From: Lentilactobacillus dabitei
GTDB taxonomy: Bacteria; Bacillota; Bacilli; Lactobacillales; Lactobacillaceae
Length of the DNA stretch: 37,100 nucleotides
Direction of reading: 5' to 3'
Assembly: GCF_019061365.1 (NCBI RefSeq)
Contig: NZ_JAHPPD010000017.1
Coordinates: forward strand, 1-37,100
Shown here: positions 32,401 through 37,100 of the stretch, one piece after another
Layout of the letters: the number at the start of each line of letters is the position of its first letter
Position numbering within the stretch: the stretch's first letter is position 1
Translations under genes and position numbers: made by a program
The notes under the pieces: model-generated
The model's database searches: none
Told to the model about the DNA's origin: nothing
The model's input: the letters and a program-made list of their open reading frames with translations, nothing else

Positions 32401-33044
32401 TTAAGATGCTTCGAACAGGGATTGATGAAATCGGTCCGGTGAACATTTCAGCCATTCAAGAGTTTAAAGAGGTTTCGGACCGCTACAATTTCTTGATCAA
32501 GCAGCAGCAAGATCTGCTTGACGCTAAGAATCACTTGACAGAAACAATGGCCGATATGGATTCAACCATTAGTAACAAATTTGCCACAGCCTTTAAGGAT
32601 GTGGCTCAGGCCTTCTCGAAGGTCTTTGTCGACATGTTTGGTGGTGGTGAGGCAAAATTAGTTTTAACAGACCCTGAGGATTTGCTGACAACAGGAATTG
32701 AGATTATGGTGAAACCGCCTGGAAAAAATTATCGCAGTTTGAGCTTACTTTCAGGTGGTGAAAAGGCGTTGACTGCCATTACATTGTTGTTTGCAATCAT
32801 TAAAGTCCGACCAGTGCCATTCTGTATCTTGGATGAAGCTGAGGCCGCACTAGATCCATTTAATGCCGACAGATTTGCCAAGTTTTTAAAACGTTTCGGT
32901 GATCAGACCCAGTTTGTGGTCATTACTCATCGAAAGGAAACCATGATTTACGCTGATCAACTTTACGGGGTAACCATGCAAGAATCAGGCGTATCAAAAG
33001 TTGTTACTGTTAATTTGGATAATTTACAAACGGAGGTGAGCTAA
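29493..33044 (+). CDS. smc: Chromosome segregation protein Smc
   Basis: Smc forms condensin with ScpA and ScpB and organises the chromosome. The 1183-residue protein has an N-terminal ATPase half with Walker A GPNGSGKSN (32-40), two long coiled-coil arms rich in Q, K and E, a hinge (about 510-660; including LRHKDQLNGILGPVADYL and GGSLTGGAN), and a C-terminal half with signature LSGGEKALTA and Walker B FCILDEAEAALDP. The GTG at 29493 follows TTGGAG. The rnc-smc-ftsY order is conserved across Firmicutes. It overlaps ftsY by one base. Confidence 0.97.
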   Translation: MQLKSIEIIGFKSFADKTRIDFPGGMTGIVGPNGSGKSNIAESIRWVMGEQSAKNLRGSKMPDVIFSGSADRRSLGMAFVTLTLDNSDRYINTPLDDLQISRKLFRNGDSSYFINDKQCRLRDITDLFMDTGIGQGSLSIISQGNVEEIFNSKPIERRSVIENVAGVYKYKQHKQTAQKEIDETTDNLNRVEDIINELQVRLQPLEEQSSLATDYLDQKKRLDTLLKQQLVLATTQLLSETQALKASSTAKQAIVTKLTKQVAEGNHQQDSLKQQVNDGRKQIDDLNDQLLETAKKIQSLKSQHQLTTQEKSFKNADLNRITEQIKLTQNQIDDYQIRLSQFADQQHQLKADLNVNTTELTKITTSQQQNSVAAIETKIEALRNQYVDLLQEQANIKNQVNDQVHDNQRTHEKIVAQQARIDQADNEVKTLQEQYEALKLKLAGSHHELETNQQKLADLEKVLAKNKKIVDDHQANWLAALKVAEEAKAKATSLRQLHDSYRGFYRGVSNLLRHKDQLNGILGPVADYLKVDPKYVKAVNTALGSQVQHVIVEDNRSAAAAIKYLTQGRLGRVTLLPISTISARSLNTEIVSAARQAQGYIGIASELVSMPDQLNQIKAFLLGTTLIADQLDHAIEMSQLVHHRTRIVTLDGQVVNAGGSLTGGANRGDDQGVLIQKTELEALIKSTAEMSQKLAEKETMLNHAKSELQKIIDSHERGRQNVFELKQIDENQNQQFNKLAEELAKKQRAAETYKLALKNLSSSSESDTQPDLTAKNQSIQTELDQINHQLTQQKDCLAHVKGLSEKYSKAKQAVHDQIVVAKQKIQQTERSQNEIHDQIKAHQSTLQELQDQRDQHIAELAETVDAGKLNHEIKQAVQLQVDLNKQLAIKKQQVADDDQQLDRLGQRIQSDQLNLNNAKYELQEVTVKLQKSTQTLQANYKQLQSNYDIDPKQIGNLKLDVTIEHVNNQIKMLRTGIDEIGPVNISAIQEFKEVSDRYNFLIKQQQDLLDAKNHLTETMADMDSTISNKFATAFKDVAQAFSKVFVDMFGGGEAKLVLTDPEDLLTTGIEIMVKPPGKNYRSLSLLSGGEKALTAITLLFAIIKVRPVPFCILDEAEAALDPFNADRFAKFLKRFGDQTQFVVITHRKETMIYADQLYGVTMQESGVSKVVTVNLDNLQTEVS

Positions 33045-34432
33045 TGGGGTTATTTGATATTTTTAAACGTCGCTCCAAAAAGAATGAGGAACCAGAAAAG
33101 AAGCCAGAACCAAGCAAGTCAACTGAGAGCCAACCGACTAGTGACCAACAACCCGCTACTGAAAAGTCCAACGATGCCAAATCAGCTGAATCTAATGCTC
33201 CTAGCTCAGCGGCAATCAGTTCAGAATCATCACGGGCTACCTCAACAGCAGCCGCTGAAAATTCAGACCAGCCAGAAGCTGCCAAAGATTCCGATCAGCC
33301 AATAAAAGAGCAATCTCAGGCAACTCTAACTGCAGATGAAAAGGATGCTACTGTCACTGCCGATATAAGCCAGTCGGAAATTTCTCCAGCATCAAATGAA
33401 GCATCCACCGCGTCTCAATCAACCAGTATGGATGATTCTGATTCTGCTCAAGCCAAGCCAGTTTCAACAACCACTGAGGCCAAAGAACAGTCAGATACCA
33501 CAACTGCTTCATATGAAAAAGGACTAGAAAAATCCCGTTCAACCTTTGGTCAAAAGCTGAATGCTTTGTTGGCTAATTTCCGCCATGTTGATGAGTCCTT
33601 CTTCGACGATCTGGAAGATATGTTGATTGAATCTGATGTGGGTTTTGAGACATCAATGCGAATTACCGATGAGTTGCGGGAAGAAGTTAAGCTAGAAAAT
33701 GCCAAGAAACCCAAAGATGTTCAAAATGTGATTGTCAAAAAACTGATTGATATGTATGATCAAGCCGGCAATGGTGAGAATCCTGCAATTAATATTGCAG
33801 CCAGTGGCCCAACTGTTTTGCTGTTTGTCGGGGTAAACGGCGTCGGTAAAACGACAACCATTGGGAAAATGGCGAAGATGTACAAAGATCAAGGGGAAAA
33901 GGTTGTTCTGGCTGCTGCTGATACATTTAGGGCTGGTGCCATCGAACAGTTGAACGTTTGGGCCGAACGTGATGGTGTTGATATTGTCAAAGGCAAACCT
34001 AAGAGTGACCCGGCATCTGTTGTCTTTGATGCCGTCAAAAAAGCGCGCGATGAAAGTTATGATATTTTGATGGTCGATACTGCCGGTCGATTGCAGAACA
34101 AAGTAAATTTGATGAATGAATTAAGTAAAATGAAGAAGATTTTAACGAGAGAAATTCCCGCCGCTCCTCATGAAGTTTTACTGGTTCTTGATGCCACAAC
34201 TGGTCAAAATGCCATGACCCAGGCAAAGATGTTTAAGGAGGCCACCGACGTGACTGGGATCGTCTTGACTAAGTTGGATGGAACTGCCCGTGGTGGGATT
34301 GTTTTAGCCATCCGGAGTGAACTTCACTTGCCAGTCAAATATGTTGGGCTGGGCGAAAAAGTCACTGACTTGAAGCCGTTTGACCCTAATGACTTTGTAT
34401 ATGGCTTGTTTAAAGGTCTTATTTCTGAATAA
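33044..34432 (+). CDS. ftsY: Signal recognition particle receptor FtsY
   Basis: FtsY is the membrane receptor for SRP. The 462-residue protein begins with a short basic patch (FDIFKRRSKKN) followed by a long low-complexity A region (about 15-165) rich in Ser, Ala, Glu, Gln and Thr. The NG GTPase domain has GVNGVGKTTTIGKMA, DTFRAGAIEQL, DTAGRLQNK and TKLDGTARGG. The ATG at 33044 shares a base with the smc stop, after GGAGGTGAG. The A region is unusually Ser/Ala-rich with no clear membrane helix. Confidence 0.96.
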   Translation: MGLFDIFKRRSKKNEEPEKKPEPSKSTESQPTSDQQPATEKSNDAKSAESNAPSSAAISSESSRATSTAAAENSDQPEAAKDSDQPIKEQSQATLTADEKDATVTADISQSEISPASNEASTASQSTSMDDSDSAQAKPVSTTTEAKEQSDTTTASYEKGLEKSRSTFGQKLNALLANFRHVDESFFDDLEDMLIESDVGFETSMRITDELREEVKLENAKKPKDVQNVIVKKLIDMYDQAGNGENPAINIAASGPTVLLFVGVNGVGKTTTIGKMAKMYKDQGEKVVLAAADTFRAGAIEQLNVWAERDGVDIVKGKPKSDPASVVFDAVKKARDESYDILMVDTAGRLQNKVNLMNELSKMKKILTREIPAAPHEVLLVLDATTGQNAMTQAKMFKEATDVTGIVLTKLDGTARGGIVLAIRSELHLPVKYVGLGEKVTDLKPFDPNDFVYGLFKGLISE

Positions 34433-34457
34433 TGATCTGCTTAGATAACGGTTGTGA

Positions 34458-34486
34458 TTGACGGTCTCAGGAAAAATCTGTAGTCT
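34458..34486 (+). promoter_or_regulatory. Weak candidate promoter of ylxM-ffh
   Basis: TTGACG (34458-34463) has a 17-base spacer to TAGTCT (34481-34486). The -35 box is good and the -10 box poor. The 91-base gap between ftsY and ylxM holds no terminator that I can see. Confidence 0.3.
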
Positions 34487-34523
34487 AGGGTTATGCGTCA
34501 TGATAACTAAAAGGGGTTTCAAA

Positions 34524-34865
34524 ATGGAACTGGAAAAAAACAACTATATTAATTCCTTGTTCGAATTTTACGAACCATTACTCACAAAAAAACAGGCGAA
34601 TTATATTCAATTGTATTATGCAGATGATTTTTCACTCGGCGAAATTGCGGAAGAATACGATGTCAGTCGTCAAGCAGTATATGACAATATCCGCCGCTCA
34701 GAAAAGATCTTGCAACAATACGAGGACAAGCTCGATTTATATCACAGCTTTGTTGACCGAAATCAGAAACTAGATCAGATTCAAACATATGTCAAAAAGA
34801 AGTATCCGACAGACACCAAACTGAATGCCTTAATTTCCAATTTGGAAACAACTGAAGAACAATGA
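34524..34865 (+). CDS. ylxM: YlxM/p13-like SRP-associated DNA-binding protein
   Basis: YlxM is a small helix-turn-helix protein found upstream of ffh in Firmicutes; in streptococci it modulates SRP GTPase activity. The 113-residue protein has [22 protein letters not shown]-like helices ([19 protein letters not shown], 18-36), then [19 protein letters not shown], a sigma-like recognition helix, and a coiled C-terminal half. The ATG at 34524 follows AAGGGG; the longer upstream reading lacks support. It is 13 bases before ffh. Confidence 0.92.
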   Translation: MELEKNNYINSLFEFYEPLLTKKQANYIQLYYADDFSLGEIAEEYDVSRQAVYDNIRRSEKILQQYEDKLDLYHSFVDRNQKLDQIQTYVKKKYPTDTKLNALISNLETTEEQ

Positions 34866-34878
34866 AAGTGGTGAAACA

Positions 34879-36315
34879 ATGGCTTTTGAAGGATTAACAG
34901 AACGGCTGCAAAATGCCATGAAAAAGTTACGTGGGAAAGGCAAGGTTTCTCAGGCCGATTTGCGGGAAACAATGCGCGAAATTCGGCTGGCCCTGCTCGA
35001 AGCCGACGTTAATTTCCAAGTGGTTCGTGACTTTGTCAAAACAGTCGAGCAACGAGCAACTGGTGCCAAAGTACTGGAAGGGTTGAATCCGTCCCAGCAA
35101 ATCGTCAAAATTGTTGATGAAGAATTAACCAAGATGATGGGGGATGAGGCCGTTCCCCTGAATAAATCCGAGAAAATTCCGACGATTATCATGATGTCAG
35201 GACTTCAAGGTGCCGGTAAAACGACCACTGCAGGTAAACTCGCTTTAAAATTGAAAGACGATCAAAATGCCCGGCCACTTTTGATCGCAGATGATGTTTA
35301 CCGACCAGCTGCTATCGAGCAACTGCAAACGGTTGGTCAGCAAATCGATGTCCCGGTGTTTCAGCTAGGGACAGACGTAGATCCCGTTGAAATTGCAAAA
35401 CGTGGTCTCCAGCAGGCTCAAAAGAATCACAATGATTATGTCATCATTGATACAGCTGGTCGTCTCCAAATCGATGAAAAGTTGATGGGCGAGTTAAAGA
35501 ATATCAAAGATGCTGTCCATCCTGACGAAATTCTGTTGGTGATTGATGCGATGACTGGTCAAAATGCCGTTGCCACGGCTGAAGGATTTAATAAGACCCT
35601 TGACGTGACTGGGGTTGTCTTAACCAAGTTAGATGGCGATACCCGTGGTGGTGCTGCGCTTTCTATCCGTGCCGTAACTGAAAAACCGATTAAGTTTGTT
35701 GGTCAAGGCGAAAAGATGACCGATTTGGACGTCTTTTATCCAGATCGGATGGCTTCTCGAATCTTGGGAATGGGCGATATGTTATCGCTGATCGAAAAGA
35801 CTCAGAAGGAATATGACCAAAAGCAAGCTGAAGAACTTCAGGAAAAAATTCAAGAAAATACATTTGATTTCAATGATTTCTTGGATCAGTTATCTCAAAT
35901 CCAAAAAATGGGGCCAATGGATGAAATCATGAAGATGATTCCAGGGATGGCCAATAATCCCGCCCTCAAGAATGTTAATATGGATCCCAAAGATATGGAT
36001 CATTTGAAGGCGATCATTTATTCAATGACTGAACAGGAACGGACGAATCCTGACGTTTTGAATCCGTCAAGAAGACGCCGAATTGCCAGAGGATCTGGGC
36101 GGCCAATTCAAGAGGTCAATCGGATGATTAAACAATTTGGCCAAATGAAAACGATGATGAACAAAGTCTCAAAAGGGAACATGTCTGGCATGGAAAACAT
36201 GATGAACGCCGGTGGAATGGGCGGTGGCAAGCTTTCCAAGCTGGCGATGAAGCAATTGAGCCGGAGAATGAAGAAGAATAAAAAACGCCGAAATAAGAAA
36301 AGGAAGCGTCGCTAA
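34879..36315 (+). CDS. ffh: Signal recognition particle protein Ffh (SRP54)
   Basis: Ffh binds signal peptides and 4.5S/scRNA and delivers ribosomes to FtsY. The 478-residue protein has an N domain (FEGLTERLQNAMKKL), G domain with GLQGAGKTTTAGKLA, DTAGRLQID and TKLDGDTRGG, and a methionine-rich M domain (about 300-450) with SRRRRIARGSG, which contacts SRP RNA. It ends in a very basic tail (RRMKKNKKRRNKKRKRR). The ATG follows GAAAGTGGTG. Its receptor gene ftsY lies immediately upstream of ylxM. Confidence 0.97.
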   Translation: MAFEGLTERLQNAMKKLRGKGKVSQADLRETMREIRLALLEADVNFQVVRDFVKTVEQRATGAKVLEGLNPSQQIVKIVDEELTKMMGDEAVPLNKSEKIPTIIMMSGLQGAGKTTTAGKLALKLKDDQNARPLLIADDVYRPAAIEQLQTVGQQIDVPVFQLGTDVDPVEIAKRGLQQAQKNHNDYVIIDTAGRLQIDEKLMGELKNIKDAVHPDEILLVIDAMTGQNAVATAEGFNKTLDVTGVVLTKLDGDTRGGAALSIRAVTEKPIKFVGQGEKMTDLDVFYPDRMASRILGMGDMLSLIEKTQKEYDQKQAEELQEKIQENTFDFNDFLDQLSQIQKMGPMDEIMKMIPGMANNPALKNVNMDPKDMDHLKAIIYSMTEQERTNPDVLNPSRRRRIARGSGRPIQEVNRMIKQFGQMKTMMNKVSKGNMSGMENMMNAGGMGGGKLSKLAMKQLSRRMKKNKKRRNKKRKRR

Positions 36316-36324
36316 ACTCCACTT

Positions 36325-36349
36325 GTGATTCTCATAGTCACTTTCTTTT
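36325..36349 (+). terminator. Probable terminator after ffh
   Basis: GTGATT (36325-36330) pairs with AGTCAC (36336-36341, one G-T pair) around loop CTCAT, followed by TTTCTTTT. The stem is short, so some readthrough into rpsP is likely. Confidence 0.55.
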
Positions 36350-36369
36350 ATGGTGTAAAGAAAAAAACC

Positions 36370-36398
36370 TTTACAACCTTTCTAATTACTGGTATATT
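36370..36398 (+). promoter_or_regulatory. Strong promoter of rpsP-khpA
   Basis: TTTACA (36370-36375) and TATATT (36393-36398) are 17 bases apart, each 5/6 to consensus, with an extended TGG before the -10 box. TGTAAAG/CTTTACA (around 36354-36376) forms a small hairpin over the -35 box. Confidence 0.78.
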
Positions 36399-36432
36399 AT
36401 TAATCGTTAAATGATTATAGGAGGTAAAATAC

Positions 36433-36708
36433 ATGTCAGTTAAGATTCGCTTAAAGCGCATGGGTTCAAAGAAGCGTCCATACTACCGTATCGTTGTTGC
36501 AGATTCACGTAGCCCTCGTGATGGTCGTTTCATTGAAAACGTTGGTACTTATAGCCCATTATCACAACCAGCCAAAGTTACTCTTGAAGAAGCGTCAATT
36601 ATGAACTGGTTAAACAATGGTGCTCAACCATCTGATACTGTTCGTAACTTGCTATCAGATGCCGGTATCATGAAGAAATATCACGAAGCTAAATACTCAA
36701 AAAAGTAA
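36433..36708 (+). CDS. rpsP: 30S ribosomal protein S16
   Basis: S16 is an early-assembling small-subunit protein. The 91-residue protein begins with [20 protein letters not shown] and [15 protein letters not shown], typical of S16, and continues with [16 protein letters not shown]. The ATG lies after AGGAGG (36420-36425). It has its own strong promoter, so it need not rely on readthrough from ffh. khpA follows, and rimM-trmD-rplS would be expected beyond the window in related genomes. Confidence 0.97.
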   Translation: MSVKIRLKRMGSKKRPYYRIVVADSRSPRDGRFIENVGTYSPLSQPAKVTLEEASIMNWLNNGAQPSDTVRNLLSDAGIMKKYHEAKYSKK

Positions 36709-36726
36709 AGTGAGTGATTAAACATC

Positions 36727-36975
36727 ATGGTTAGTATTGATGGATTAATAAAAAAGATTGTCTCACCATTAGTTGATTATCCAAAACAGATTGAGATTTC
36801 TCATAATGAATCCGATCGTTTTATGGAATATCATCTGCGGTTAAACGAAGATGATATTGGTAGAATTATTGGTAAACATGGTCATGTCATTCAAACAATT
36901 CGAACGATTGTTTATAGCGTTCCCGTTGAAGGACAGAAGAAAGCTCGTTTAATAGTCGATGATGGCAAACAGTGA
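36727..36975 (+). CDS. khpA: KH-domain RNA-binding protein KhpA (YlqC)
   Basis: KhpA partners with KhpB (Jag/EloR) and binds RNA; in streptococci the pair affects cell elongation. The 82-residue protein is essentially one KH domain with GRIIGKHGHVIQTIRTIV carrying the GxxG loop. It follows rpsP after 18 bases, its conserved location. The start ATG at 36727 has GAGTGATTAAACATC upstream, a weak ribosome binding site, so translation may couple to rpsP. A long terminator starts within its stop codon. Confidence 0.94.
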   Translation: MVSIDGLIKKIVSPLVDYPKQIEISHNESDRFMEYHLRLNEDDIGRIIGKHGHVIQTIRTIVYSVPVEGQKKARLIVDDGKQ

Positions 36976-37015
36976 GTTCTTGAGCGAAACGAATGTTTTG
37001 TTTAAGAACTTTTTT
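36975..37015 (+). terminator. Terminator of rpsP-khpA
   Basis: AGTTCTT (36975-36981) pairs with AAGAACT (37004-37010). The stem continues inward with wobbles (GAGCGAAAC with GTTTTGTTT) around loop GAAT, and Ts follow to 37015. It overlaps the last base of khpA. Confidence 0.88.
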
Positions 37016-37016
37016 C

Positions 37017-37100
37017 TTATCCCGAAGTGTCAAATCAAGTGCAACAGTTAATGACCTATTCCAATGATTGGTCTAGTTAGTCAGCTAGACCTGGTAATAG
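37017..37100 (+). other. Window edge, non-coding, with a 7-bp inverted repeat
   Basis: No ORF is visible. GGTCTAG (37070-37076) pairs perfectly with CTAGACC (37085-37091) around loop TTAGTCAG. CCAAT-G-ATTGG lies just before it (37061-37071). It may be the leader of the next gene, which is cut off. Confidence 0.4.

Noticed and set aside
1-37100. CRISPR arrays, insertion sequences, prophage genes, T-box or other well-known riboswitches
   Set aside because: No regularly spaced repeats, transposase or integrase reading frames, or T-box AGGGTGGNACCGCG-like motif were seen.

Overview
The window is a dense run of bacterial housekeeping genes that looks like a Lactobacillaceae chromosome. This rests on protein resemblance (L21, EF-P, NusB, PrkC, FakA, CoaBC), strong AGGAGG-type ribosome binding sites, moderate AT richness, and the mevalonate-style absence of dxs beside ispA. 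The genus cannot be fixed from the sequence alone; a heterofermentative, Lentilactobacillus-like species is a guess. I see 39 protein genes and one tRNA. I see no rRNA, CRISPR array, insertion sequence, prophage or attachment site.

Layout. (1) 1-751: a minus-strand tRNA-Arg(UCU) with its own promoter, a 38-residue hydrophobic small ORF with its own promoter and strong ribosome binding site, a terminator, and a structured rplU leader. (2) 752-1740: rplU-prp-rpmA, ribosomal proteins L21 and L27 with the protease that trims L27. (3) 1901-9824: efp, an Asp23-family gene, nusB, folD, xseA, xseB, ispA, tlyA, argR and recN, mostly overlapping or closely spaced. (4) 9846-10272, minus strand: a 101-residue protein of uncertain family whose promoter spacer is filled by a perfect LexA/DinR-type SOS box, with a second near-match box just downstream. 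(5) 10321-22526: gmk-rpoZ, coaBC-priA-fmt-rsmB-stp-prkC, then rsgA-rpe-thiN. (6) 22681-22866, minus strand: rpmB (L28). (7) 23089-34432: a second Asp23-family gene, fakA, recG, plsX, acpP, rnc, smc and ftsY. (8) 34524-36975: ylxM-ffh (signal recognition particle), then rpsP and khpA behind a near-consensus promoter.

The genes cover translation (L21, L27, L28, S16, EF-P, Fmt, RsmB, RsgA, TlyA), one-carbon and cofactor supply (FolD, CoaBC, ThiN), isoprenoid and lipid synthesis (IspA, PlsX, AcpP, FakA), DNA repair and chromosome organisation (XseAB, RecN, PriA, RecG, Smc), cell-envelope signalling (Stp/PrkC) and protein targeting (FtsY, YlxM, Ffh).

There is no obvious large new system. The least explained elements are the SOS-box gene at 9906-10211, the small membrane ORF at 286-402, an attenuator-like hairpin pair at 543-578, two long stem-loops without U-tracts, and motif deviations in ArgR and CoaBC. 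Starts were set by ribosome binding sites; 12 of 39 genes use TTG or GTG.
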